The translations under genes and the position numbers were made by a program. A stretch of 64,000 nt of DNA from Minwuia thermotolerans (GTDB lineage: Bacteria > Pseudomonadota > Alphaproteobacteria > Minwuiales > Minwuiaceae), in contig NZ_PIGG01000065.1 in the NCBI RefSeq assembly GCF_002924445.1, positions 152,377 to 216,376 on the forward strand, written 5' to 3'. Below are positions 8,582-17,166 of the stretch, piece by piece (within the stretch, counting starts at the first letter, position 1; every line of letters begins with the position of its first letter). The notes under the pieces are model-generated. The model was not told the origin of the DNA, made no database searches, and saw only the letters and a program-made list of their open reading frames with translations.

Positions 8582-8791
8582 TCAGTCGACGATCGTGAGG
8601 TTCTCCGCGGAGGATTTGCCCTGCCGTCCGGTGACGAGTTCGTACTCGACCTTCTGGCCCTCGTCGAGCGTGCTGAGACCGGCGCGTTCAACGGCCGAGA
8701 TGTGGACGAAGGCGTCTTTCGAGCCGTCGTCAGGAGCGATGAATCCGAACCCCTTGGTCGAATTGAACCACTTAACGGTGCCTACGGTTAT
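8582..8791 (-). CDS. CspA-family cold-shock protein with an apparent ATA start codon
   Basis: A 69-residue cold-shock domain protein: [15 protein letters not shown] carries RNP1, DAFVHI carries RNP2, and it ends SAENLTIVD. Such proteins bind single-stranded RNA or DNA and melt mRNA structure. The homologous start position is ATA (8791-8789), with GGAG seven bases upstream. There is no ATG, GTG or TTG anywhere in the frame, so no conventional start exists even internally. A standard gene finder would miss it. A TTGAAT-17-TATATT promoter and a leader of roughly 140 nt lie upstream, typical of cold-shock mRNAs. Sequencing error or recent start loss are the alternatives. Confidence 0.8.
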   Translation of the reverse strand: MTVGTVKWFNSTKGFGFIAPDDGSKDAFVHISAVERAGLSTLDEGQKVEYELVTGRQGKSSAENLTIVD

Positions 8792-9307
8792 TGTCTTTCT
8801 CCAGAACAGTTCGCGGCGTCGGGCGTTACTCGATGCAATGCCGTCTCGTGCCGCTTTTTTCGCTTCGCAGGCAGATTGCGTCGAATGACCCGGGTACTTC
8901 TTCGAAGCCCGCGCCTGACAATTTGCCTGCAGCCACGAATATAGCCATAGGGCGGGGGAAATTCAATCATGGATTTCGGCAGGGACCGAGAAGGGACTGG
9001 CAGCGGTTTTCCGGGAACGCCAGGCTGGCCTGCCGCATCGGTCCCGCGGCGGAAATGCTCGGCGGCAGCGGGTGAAACGGCCGACAAGGCCGGTCCGTCC
9101 GCGCGAATTGCCTCGCGAATATGTGCCCCCGGCGCAAAATTCGATGGTATCGCGCTCAATCGATATAAAAAATTGCTCGAAACAATTTTGAAAACTGAAA
9201 AAAATAAAATGCAAAATACAAATAAAAAAATCTATCGTTGCGGCAACTTGATTTATAATGTACACGTATTTTGAAGTTACGGCAGCTGAAATTTAAGGAA
9301 TTTATGC
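8792..9307. other. 516-nt intergenic region: csp leader and promoter, then an AT-rich island
   Basis: The left part holds the cold-shock leader and promoter. From about 9160 to 9300 the base composition turns strongly AT-rich, with runs of A and a small inverted repeat (AAAATTG at 9169-9175 with CAATTTT at 9183-9189), unlike the GC-rich surroundings. A TATAAT at 9254-9259 has no convincing -35. I see no believable gene; short open frames here lack codon bias. Confidence 0.6.
8938..8966 (-). promoter_or_regulatory. Promoter of the cold-shock gene
   Basis: On the minus strand TTGAAT (8966-8961) is followed by exactly 17 nt and TATATT (8943-8938). Transcription would begin near 8931, giving an untranslated leader of about 140 nt before the ATA start. 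Confidence 0.6.
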
Positions 9308-9658
9308 ATGAATACCCCCGTATGGACCAAACCAGCCCTTTTCGGCGCGGCCGGTGGCGCAGCGCTTCTCGCCCTGGTCGGCTTTGCCTGGGCTGGCTGG
9401 GAGACAGCCGATTCCGCCGAGCAGATGGCAACGCAGCGCGCCCACGCGGAGGTGGTGGCCGCGCTGGTGCCCTTCTGTGTGCAGAACGCCGGTGCGGACC
9501 CGCAGCGGGTCGCGGTGCTGACACGGATGAAGGCGGCGCCGACCTATTCCCGCGCCGAGATGCTGATGGAGAGCGGCTGGGCGACGATGCCCGGCGACGA
9601 GCGGCCCGACCGCAGTCTCGCCAACGCGTGCCTGGACCGGCTGGCCACCGAATTCTAG
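9308..9658 (+). CDS. Small single-pass membrane protein, unknown function
   Basis: A 116-residue protein with one N-terminal hydrophobic segment (residues ~10-30) that is probably a membrane anchor, followed by a ~85-residue soluble part with two Cys (FCVQNAG and NACLDRL) that could pair in the periplasm. The ATG at 9308 follows AAGGA by 8 nt. The gene sits beside the AT-rich island and is convergent with yaiI. It looks like a conserved alphaproteobacterial hypothetical family, but I cannot name it. Confidence 0.65.
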   Translation: MNTPVWTKPALFGAAGGAALLALVGFAWAGWETADSAEQMATQRAHAEVVAALVPFCVQNAGADPQRVAVLTRMKAAPTYSRAEMLMESGWATMPGDERPDRSLANACLDRLATEF

Positions 9659-10134
9659 GGACTGTCGTCACCCGGGCCGGACTGTTTCCGCGCGGCCTGC
9701 ACCGCCCGCTCCAGCCGGTCGAGGAAGCGCGAGCGGTCCGCCCTGCCGAACGGGCGGCCGCCGCCGCCGGTCCAGAGGGGATTGGCCGCGCGGATGTCAG
9801 CCATCAGGTTCCGCGCCGCGAGCTGGGCCCCGATGTTGTCGGGCGTGAAGGCGTCGCCGTTGTGGCGGATGGCCATCGCGCCCCGCTCCAGGCAGCGGCC
9901 GGCCAGCGGTATGTCGCCTGTAATGCAGATGTCGCCCGGTCCGGCGCGCTCGGCTATCCAGTCGTCGGCCGCGTCGGCGCCCTCGGCGACGATCACCGTC
10001 TTTACCAACGGATCGCGGCTGGGTCTGAGGCCGCCATTGGAGACGACGTAGACCTCCAGCCCGTGCCGCGCGGCCACGCGCTCGACCTCCTGTCTGACGG
10101 GGCAGGCGTCGGCGTCTACGAAGATGCGGGTCAT
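9655..10134 (-). CDS. yaiI: YaiI/YqxD family protein (DUF188)
   Basis: A 159-residue protein of the DUF188 family with the defining N-terminus RIFVDADACPV and the motif EGADAADDWIAE, followed by GDICITGDIPLA, which suggest a PIN-like acidic metal site. The biochemical role is unknown. The start at the ATG at 10134 matches the family N-terminus. It is 8 nt downstream of the halohydrin dehalogenase-like gene, so the two are probably cotranscribed, although no functional link is obvious. Confidence 0.85.
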   Translation of the reverse strand: MTRIFVDADACPVRQEVERVAARHGLEVYVVSNGGLRPSRDPLVKTVIVAEGADAADDWIAERAGPGDICITGDIPLAGRCLERGAMAIRHNGDAFTPDNIGAQLAARNLMADIRAANPLWTGGGGRPFGRADRSRFLDRLERAVQAARKQSGPGDDSP

Positions 10135-10142
10135 GTTGAGCC

Positions 10143-10808
10143 TCAGGTCGCCCAGCCGCCGGCCAGAGGGATGATCTGGCCGACCATGTGGTTGCACCTT
10201 TCGCTGGCGAGGTAGGCGGCGAGTTCCGCGGTTTCCTCGGCCGCGCCCACCCGGTTGGTCGGCACGTTGCGTTTGACGTGCTCGAGGAACTTCGCGTTGT
10301 CCAGAATGTCGTCGGGATAATAGGTGTCGTTGTTGATGTAGTTCTGCGCGATGGCGTTGGCCTGGATGTTCTCGCGCGCCAGTTCGAGTCCCAGGGCCTT
10401 GATGAAGCCGTTCTGCGCGCCGCGCGCGGCGCAGTAGGCGGCGTTGTTGGGAATGCCACGGAGCGGCGCCGCGCTAGTCACGGCAATGATCCTGCCCGAC
10501 CGCCGCTCCCGCATCTGCGGAACCACCGCGCGGACCACGTACATCAGCGGATCGACCATGGATTCGAACAGTCTCCGCCAGTCCGTATTGTCGATTGCCT
10601 CGACCGGCCCGGTCATCGGCGGTTCGGCCAGGTTGGCGACCAGAATGTCGATCCGGCCCGCGGCCGCCACCAGCGCCTCGCATTCGGCCTGGCTCTTCAT
10701 GGGCTCGCCGCCCCGGATCACCGCTATGCCGAGTTCTTCGAACCTGCGGGCGATCGCCGGACCCATATAGCGCTCGGCGCAGGTGACGAGGGCGGTTCGC
10801 TTGGTCAT
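10143..10808 (-). CDS. Halohydrin dehalogenase-like SDR (S-Y-R triad)
   Basis: A 221-residue short-chain dehydrogenase-fold protein. The NAD(P)-binding glycine motif is absent; residues 9-16 instead read T-x4-Y-x-G (TCAERYMG), the nucleophile-pocket signature of halohydrin dehalogenases. The catalytic block is S112-x12-Y125-x3-R129, with Arg in place of the usual SDR Lys, which is the second HHDH signature. The C-terminal stretch (NYINNDTYY, HVKRNVPTNRVG, VGQIIPLAGGW) follows HheC-type proteins. Predicted activity: conversion of vicinal halohydrins to epoxides and the reverse opening by halide, azide, cyanide or nitrite. It is in an operon with yaiI and divergent from ytoQ. The family call rests on motifs; a non-catalytic or other atypical SDR remains possible. 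Confidence 0.75.
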   Translation of the reverse strand: MTKRTALVTCAERYMGPAIARRFEELGIAVIRGGEPMKSQAECEALVAAAGRIDILVANLAEPPMTGPVEAIDNTDWRRLFESMVDPLMYVVRAVVPQMRERRSGRIIAVTSAAPLRGIPNNAAYCAARGAQNGFIKALGLELARENIQANAIAQNYINNDTYYPDDILDNAKFLEHVKRNVPTNRVGAAEETAELAAYLASERCNHMVGQIIPLAGGWAT

Positions 10809-10965
10809 GGTTCGGTTCCCGGAAGACGGATGATGGCGCGGCGGTGTCGACCGCCCGAAGCTAGATGAAGGCGCGCCGGGATGGAACCGCCGCGCGCCCT
10901 GCCGGTTGGAACCTGAGGCCACGCCAGCCATAGTGGCGGAAACCATGCCAATGAGGAGCGAGACC

Positions 10966-11457
10966 ATGAGCGAGAAGCGCTGGAGCGTCTATCTGTCGGG
11001 CGAAATCCACAGCGACTGGCGCGAGCGGATCGAGAGCGGCATCGCCGAGGCCGGTCTGCCGGTCGATCTGAGCGCGCCGATCACCGTCCATGAGGACTCC
11101 GACGATTGCGGCGTCGCGATCTTCGGGGCCGAACCGGACAAGTTCTGGCACGACCGCAAGGGCGCGCAGCTCAACGCCATGCGCACCCAGACGTTGATCC
11201 GGGAGGCCGACCTTGTCGTCGTCCGCTTCGGGGAAAAGTACAAGCAGTGGAACGCCGCCTTCGACGCCGGTTTTGCGGCGGCTCTGGGCATTCCCTACAT
11301 CACGCTCCATCCCGAGCAGCACGACCACGCGCTGAAGGAAGTCGACGGCGCGGCCAACGCCGTCGCCCGGGAGCCCGAACAGGTCGTGCAGGCGCTGGCC
11401 TACATCATTAGCGGACGGATGCCGGCGGTCATGTCGGGCACTCAGGCGGCGGAGTAG
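10966..11457 (+). CDS. ytoQ: YtoQ family protein
   Basis: A 163-residue cytosolic protein of the YtoQ family, recognised from the N-terminus WSVYLSGEIHSDWRE and the conserved tract DKFWHDRKGAQLNAMRTQTLI. The fold is related to nucleoside 2-deoxyribosyltransferases (DUF4062/NDT-like), but the function is unproven. The ATG at 10966 is preceded by AGGAG. It is divergent from the HHDH-like gene and convergent with the LLM gene, with 3 nt between stops. Confidence 0.8.
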   Translation: MSEKRWSVYLSGEIHSDWRERIESGIAEAGLPVDLSAPITVHEDSDDCGVAIFGAEPDKFWHDRKGAQLNAMRTQTLIREADLVVVRFGEKYKQWNAAFDAGFAAALGIPYITLHPEQHDHALKEVDGAANAVAREPEQVVQALAYIISGRMPAVMSGTQAAE

Positions 11458-11460
11458 CGG

Positions 11461-12477
11461 TCAGCCCGCCGCCGCCTTGAGGCGGGGGGCGACGTCGCGC
11501 ACGAACCGCTCCAGATGCGGGTTCATCTGAGCGGCGGTCATGCCCGGCGGCACGCCCCAGGTCACAAGATCCGTGACGCCGTACTCGGCGATGAAGGCGG
11601 ACAGCTCGGCGACGCAGTGATCGACGTCGCCGACCACCCAGCTCTGAGGGATGCGGTCGACATCCCGGCTGGTGGCGAGACCGTCGCCGGATTCCCGGTT
11701 GAAGCGCAGATAGACCTCCATGCGGTAGCGCTCGGCCTGTTTCACCGCGGGCCAGTCCCGCTCCGGATCGTCGGTGACGAGACAGGACCGGATGATGCCG
11801 ACGCGGCGGCTATCGGGATCGTGGCCGGCGGCGCGCATGTCCTCGCGCCAGGGATCGAGAACCTCTGCCCGCGGTCCCTGGGGCAGCAGGTTGGCGCCGA
11901 AGCGGGCGGCGCGCCGCGCCCCGGGCTCCGACATGGCGGCGATCCAGATGGGCGGGCCGCCTTCCTGGACATAGCCGGGCCGGATCTCGACATCCTCGAA
12001 CCGGTATCGCTTGCCGGCGAAGCTGAACTTCTCGCCCGAGAAGCAACGCTGCAGCACCTCGATTCCTTCCTCGGTACGGGAGACGCGCTGCTTCACCGGA
12101 ATGCCGAAGCCACGGAACTCGTGCGGCGCATAGCCCATGCCGATGCCGATCTCGATCCGTCCGTTCGACAGGTTGTCGATGACGGCCAGGTCCTCGGCCA
12201 GCCTGACGGGGTTCTGGAACGGCATCAGGCAGATGTCCGACGAGAAGCGGACATGCTTCGTCCGCGCGGCCATGGCCGCGGCCACTGGCGTCCATGACGG
12301 CAGGTAGCCGTCCTCCAGAAAGTGGTGCTCGGTGAACCAGACCAGGTCCAGGCCGAGGCCATCGAGCCAGGCGACCTGGTCCAGGATAGTGCCGTAGAGC
12401 TCGGTGTTGGCGATGCCGGAATCCGGCGGATTGCGGAAATCGTAGGCGACGCCGATCCGAAGCGGCGGTCGGGCCAT
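11461..12477 (-). CDS. LLM class flavin-dependent oxidoreductase
   Basis: A 338-residue bacterial luciferase-like TIM-barrel protein (IGVAYDFRNP, then WFTEHHFLEDGYLPS, and GRIEIGIGMGYAPHEFRGFG). These enzymes use FMNH2 or F420H2 to oxidise or cleave C-N, C-S or aldehyde substrates. The start is the ATG at 12477 behind GGGGAGAG. It appears to stand alone. The cofactor and substrate cannot be told from sequence. Confidence 0.8.
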   Translation of the reverse strand: MARPPLRIGVAYDFRNPPDSGIANTELYGTILDQVAWLDGLGLDLVWFTEHHFLEDGYLPSWTPVAAAMAARTKHVRFSSDICLMPFQNPVRLAEDLAVIDNLSNGRIEIGIGMGYAPHEFRGFGIPVKQRVSRTEEGIEVLQRCFSGEKFSFAGKRYRFEDVEIRPGYVQEGGPPIWIAAMSEPGARRAARFGANLLPQGPRAEVLDPWREDMRAAGHDPDSRRVGIIRSCLVTDDPERDWPAVKQAERYRMEVYLRFNRESGDGLATSRDVDRIPQSWVVGDVDHCVAELSAFIAEYGVTDLVTWGVPPGMTAAQMNPHLERFVRDVAPRLKAAAG

Positions 12478-12639
12478 GGTTTCTCTCCCCGTCTGTCTCT
12501 CTCCCGCAGGCGATCCTGACCGCATTCGTCCGCCGGGGCCAGAGGGTGCGGTGCGGCGCGGCGTTGACGATTTGTTAACCTGTCCGGGTTCTGCTGGCGG
12601 CATGAGCCGAGAAGTCTCTAGAGCGCGGAAGCGGTCGGC

Positions 12640-13605
12640 ATGATCGTCGGACTGTCATCGACGCCTCCGGCGACGGTCGCGAACTCGACCGCCCGCTCGA
12701 GTCGCGAGGCGGCGCCCCAGGGCGTGCGTCCGGTGGCGGAGAGCCTCGCCGAGTACCGCGGCCGCGGCAACGGATTCGCCGAGGCCCGCGGCGGCTTCAC
12801 CGTTGCCGGCGGGACGCTGGTGGCGGCCCAGGAAGAGGGCAGCCGCTCCCGCAAGCCGGCCGAAGAGCCGACGGTTGAGCCGCGATCGGGCGCGCCCTCG
12901 GAACTCGGCCAGGAAGAGAAGAAGGAAGTCCGCGACCTGCAGGCCCAGGACCGTGAGGTCCGCGCCCATGAACAGGCGCACGCCCGCGCCGGCGGCCGCT
13001 ACGCCAGCGCGCCGGAATACGAACTCGAACGCGGCCCGGACGGGCGGAGCTACGCCACCGGCGGCCATGTCTCCATTTCGACCAGTCCGGTGCCCGGCGA
13101 TCCGCAAGCGACCGTCGACAAGATGGATATTGTCCGCAAGGCGGCCCTGGCTCCGGCCGAGCCGTCGGGGCAGGACCGCCGCGTGGCCGCCGACGCCACG
13201 GCCAAGCGCAATGCGGCCCGGGCCGAGATCGCCGCCCAGACGGCCGAGGAGGCCGGAGCGCGCTTCGACGAGGGCGGCGAGGTGAAGGCGCCGGAGCCCC
13301 GCGAAGCCGCCGATATCCCGACCGGCGAGGCGGCGGCCACGGCCGGACCTCAGTCCGCCGGCGATTCCATCGGGGCCGAGGCCCGGGACGAACAGGGCGA
13401 TGGCGCGGCAACCGACGGCTTGGGCGCCGTGGACGACCGCAAGTCGCGCGCCGAAGGCTTCATGGCGGCCTTGTCCCAGGGGATCGACCGCATCGCCGGC
13501 ATTGCGACGGGCGGCATGACCCGTCTGGAGGCGCAAGCCATGCCGGCCGCGGCAGCAGAGGCCGCCGCGCCTGTCAGGCGGACGGGTGTCGATATCCGGG
13601 TCTGA
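12640..13605 (+). CDS. SprA-related putative metalloprotease (HEQAH)
   Basis: A 321-residue protein with low-complexity charged flanks and a central conserved domain (residues ~85-190) of the SprA-related/CJM1_0395 family. The domain runs from EVRDLQAQDREVRAHEQAHARAGG (read in pieces) to YATGGHVSISTSP, with HEQAH as a zincin-type H-E-x-x-H. No signal peptide is visible. The function of this family is unknown; the zinc-peptidase idea rests on the motif. The Ala/Glu-rich tails look disordered. The start is an ATG with a weak ribosome site. Confidence 0.7.
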   Translation: MIVGLSSTPPATVANSTARSSREAAPQGVRPVAESLAEYRGRGNGFAEARGGFTVAGGTLVAAQEEGSRSRKPAEEPTVEPRSGAPSELGQEEKKEVRDLQAQDREVRAHEQAHARAGGRYASAPEYELERGPDGRSYATGGHVSISTSPVPGDPQATVDKMDIVRKAALAPAEPSGQDRRVAADATAKRNAARAEIAAQTAEEAGARFDEGGEVKAPEPREAADIPTGEAAATAGPQSAGDSIGAEARDEQGDGAATDGLGAVDDRKSRAEGFMAALSQGIDRIAGIATGGMTRLEAQAMPAAAAEAAAPVRRTGVDIRV

Positions 13606-13700
13606 CCGGCGCCGGAGCCGGCTTGAACGGCGCGCCCTCCGCCCCAACCTCTTCCACAAGGGTAGCGTCCCCCTGGCTCACGCGTTGATGGAGGCAAGCC

Positions 13701-14015
13701 ATGGCCTACTGGATCAATACGGACGAGGCGCGCATTCAGCCGAATGTCGATGGAATCGCCGATCAGGTGCGGAAGCGCAAACGGTCGGTCGCCTCGCTTG
13801 TTGGTCATGTCCGCCGGCCCCACGGCGATGGCGAGCGGATGAACAGGGCCTTCCGTGAGCGCGCGCGGAACCCGGGCAGAACGCAGCGCGACGCCGAGCC
13901 CTTCCTCGACCTTGCGCGGCGGCGGGACGACATCTTCGAAACGGCGACCTATGCGCCGGGCCGTCAGTTGCCGTCGGGCAGCGCATCCGCGGTGGCGAAG
14001 CGCCGAAAGGACTGA
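13701..14015 (+). CDS. Small basic protein, unknown function
   Basis: A 104-residue protein with a good ribosome site (GGAGG ahead of ATG 13701). It is Arg-rich, with repeated charged helices (ADQVRKRKRSVASL, RAFRERARNPGR, LARRRDDIFETA) and a basic tail, and has no membrane segment. I do not recognise it. Strong GC3 in this frame and the clean Shine-Dalgarno argue for a real gene; overlapping open frames at 13586 and 13855 lack these. Confidence 0.5.
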   Translation: MAYWINTDEARIQPNVDGIADQVRKRKRSVASLVGHVRRPHGDGERMNRAFRERARNPGRTQRDAEPFLDLARRRDDIFETATYAPGRQLPSGSASAVAKRRKD

Positions 14016-14129
14016 GCGGACCCGACGCGAGCCGCCCGCGCGCGTCTTGAAGCGTGGACGCGGCGCGGTCAGAGTGTCGGCGGGATCCGGTGACGGTCCC
14101 CTCCTTCACCGCGTCCGGAGGCCCGCCAG

Positions 14130-15380
<1,251 letters not shown>

Positions 15381-15383
<3 letters not shown>

Positions 15384-15398
15384 GGCGCCGCCGCCTCA
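15381..15398. terminator. Bidirectional hairpin joining two convergent stop codons
   Basis: TGAGGCG (15381-15387) pairs perfectly with CGCCTCA (15392-15398). The antiporter stop TGA is the first three bases of the stem and the VOC gene stop is the last three. No T-run follows, so it may act as an RNA 3' stabiliser for both transcripts. Confidence 0.45.
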
Positions 15399-15905
15399 GG
15401 GCTTCTGGAACTCCTGGAATTCCAGGATCGTGCGATCGGGATCGTAGCAGCAGAACACCTTCTGGCGCGTGCCGCCCATGGCGAGCATCGTCGGCGCGGT
15501 GAAGCATTCCGCGCCGGCGGCCACGGCGGCCTGATAGGCCCCGTCACAGTCCTTCACCCGGAAGCAGAGCCGCGCCATGCCCATCTGGGTCATGTGCGCG
15601 GGCGCGCCGCCGGGCTTCGGCTCGATCCACTCGATCAGGTCGAGGATCGTCGCGCGCGCATCGTCGCCGAGGCGCAGGAAGGCCGCGCGCATCCTCGCGG
15701 TCGGATCGACGCCGAGAATCTCCGCCAGGCCGGGCGTCCGTTCGCCGATCGTCCGGTCGCGGCCGTCCGCCGGCTCATCCATGCTGAAATCGTTGATCAC
15801 CTTGAACCCCAGCGCCTTGTAGAAGGCAACGGAACGATCGAGATTGCTGCAGTTCACGTTGATATGGAACATCTGCAGGTTGTTCCGGTCCATCGGCAGT
15901 GTCAT
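15396..15905 (-). CDS. VOC/glyoxalase family protein
   Basis: A 169-residue vicinal-oxygen-chelate protein with two beta-alpha-beta-beta-beta modules: MFHINVNCSNLDRSVAFYKALGF (in two parts) at the N-terminus and MARLCFRVKDCDGAYQAAVAAG in the second half. His near residue 14 and Glu near the C-terminus (RTILEFQEF) are candidate metal ligands. Members are lyases, dioxygenases or resistance proteins; no specific reaction can be assigned. The ATG at 15905 follows GGGGAGA. Confidence 0.75.
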   Translation of the reverse strand: MTLPMDRNNLQMFHINVNCSNLDRSVAFYKALGFKVINDFSMDEPADGRDRTIGERTPGLAEILGVDPTARMRAAFLRLGDDARATILDLIEWIEPKPGGAPAHMTQMGMARLCFRVKDCDGAYQAAVAAGAECFTAPTMLAMGGTRQKVFCCYDPDRTILEFQEFQKP

Positions 15906-16065
15906 CCGCGTCTCCCCTTGCGGCTCCCTCTCCTCCGTCCGCAGCCTATCGACGAGCGGCCCGGTGGCCAACAACATGGCAGGGTCGTGTACATCGCGGT
16001 TGGTGTGGCGCCGGGGCGGGCCTACACTGAACGAACGTTAAGGGCGACCACGGGGGAAGGCGGTC

Positions 16066-17004
16066 GTGTCCAGTCCGATACTTCATCATTACGGCATCTC
16101 TTCATATGCGGAGAAGGTCCGGCCCATGCTGGGTCTGAAGCGGCTTGCCTGGTCGGGCGTCGAAATCCCCTCGACGCTGCCGAAGCCGGATCTGGTGCCG
16201 CTGACCGGGGGTTACCGCAAGACGCCGGTCATGCAGATCGGCGCCGACATCTACTGCGACACGCGGCGGATCGCCGAAGAACTGGAGCGGTGCTGGCCGG
16301 AGCCGTCGATCATGGCGGGCGGCCGGGGGCTCGCCAATGTGATGTCGGCTTTCGCCGAGGGGCCGTCCTTCTGGACCCTGGCGGTCTACGTGATGGGGGC
16401 CAATGCCGACGTCATGCCGGCTTCGTTCCATGAGGATCGGGCCCGCATGCGGGGCGCGGCGGGCGCCGACATCAAACGCATCAAGGCCTCGGTGCCGCGC
16501 CATCTGGAACAGCTCCGGCCGCGGCTTGCCTGGATGGCGGACCTGTTTCGCGACGGCCGCCCGTTCGTCGCCGGTGATCGGCCGGGGCTGGCGGATTTCA
16601 CGCTCTACCATCCGCTCTGGTTCATCCGCGTCAACGGCCCGGGCGTTGCGCGCGTTCTCGAACCGCATCCGGCGCTGATCGCCTTCATGGATCGCATTGC
16701 CGCGATCGGCCACGGCGAGATGCGCGCGATGAGCGCCGAAGCCGCCCTGGACGCCGCACGCGAGGCCATGCCGGAGCCGCCGGCTGGCGTCATGGCCAAC
16801 GCCGAAGGCTGGCGCGAGGGCGACCTTGTCGAAGTGACGCCGACGGACTATGGCCGCGAGCCGGTCGCCGGCATGCTGAGGGGGTACGGCCCGGAAGGGA
16901 TTACCCTGGTTCGCGAAGACGACAGGGTGGGTGAGGTGGCGGTGCATTTTCCCAGGGTCGGTTTCGCGATCCGCCATGCGCGGGCGTTGTGTGACGCAGC
17001 GTAG
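16066..17004 (+). CDS. Glutathione S-transferase family protein with C-terminal extension
   Basis: A 312-residue protein: thioredoxin-like GST N-domain (ILHHYGISSYAEKVR...KTPVMQIGADIYCDTRRIAEEL), an all-helical C-domain (residues ~100-215), and an extra ~75-residue C-terminal part beyond the usual GST length (~220). The extra part resembles a small beta domain (EGDLVEVTPTDYGREPVAG...). The GTG start follows GGGGGAAGG. It lies 160 nt upstream of the BVMO gene but is separated from it by that gene's own promoter. Confidence 0.75.
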   Translation: MSSPILHHYGISSYAEKVRPMLGLKRLAWSGVEIPSTLPKPDLVPLTGGYRKTPVMQIGADIYCDTRRIAEELERCWPEPSIMAGGRGLANVMSAFAEGPSFWTLAVYVMGANADVMPASFHEDRARMRGAAGADIKRIKASVPRHLEQLRPRLAWMADLFRDGRPFVAGDRPGLADFTLYHPLWFIRVNGPGVARVLEPHPALIAFMDRIAAIGHGEMRAMSAEAALDAAREAMPEPPAGVMANAEGWREGDLVEVTPTDYGREPVAGMLRGYGPEGITLVREDDRVGEVAVHFPRVGFAIRHARALCDAA

Positions 17005-17034
17005 CATTTCATGCAACGATGTGTGGTTTACTAC

Positions 17035-17064
17035 TTGACAGAAAAACCTACCGATGAGTATATT
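17035..17064 (+). promoter_or_regulatory. Strong sigma70-type promoter of the BVMO gene
   Basis: TTGACA (17035-17040, a perfect -35) and TATATT (17059-17064) are separated by 18 nt. Transcription would start near 17071, leaving a leader of about 95 nt before the ATG at 17167. Such a consensus-like promoter is rare in this GC-rich window. Confidence 0.65.
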
Positions 17065-17166
17065 AATGGCCAGAAACTGTGGGGAGGACCCTCTGCCGCG
17101 CTCCAGATGCGACGGCTGGTCCGCATCGGCCGAAAATGGCCGGAAAGCATTCAGGAACAGGAGCAG

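Noticed and set aside
8969..9274. Open frames in the csp to membrane-protein gap
   Set aside because: No coding bias, no ribosome site, and they cross an AT-rich, A-run stretch; the translated products are low complexity.
17011..17166. Upstream in-frame ATG at 17011 as start of the BVMO
   Set aside because: It lies upstream of the promoter and adds 52 residues not seen in the family; the ATG at 17167 fits the FAD motif.
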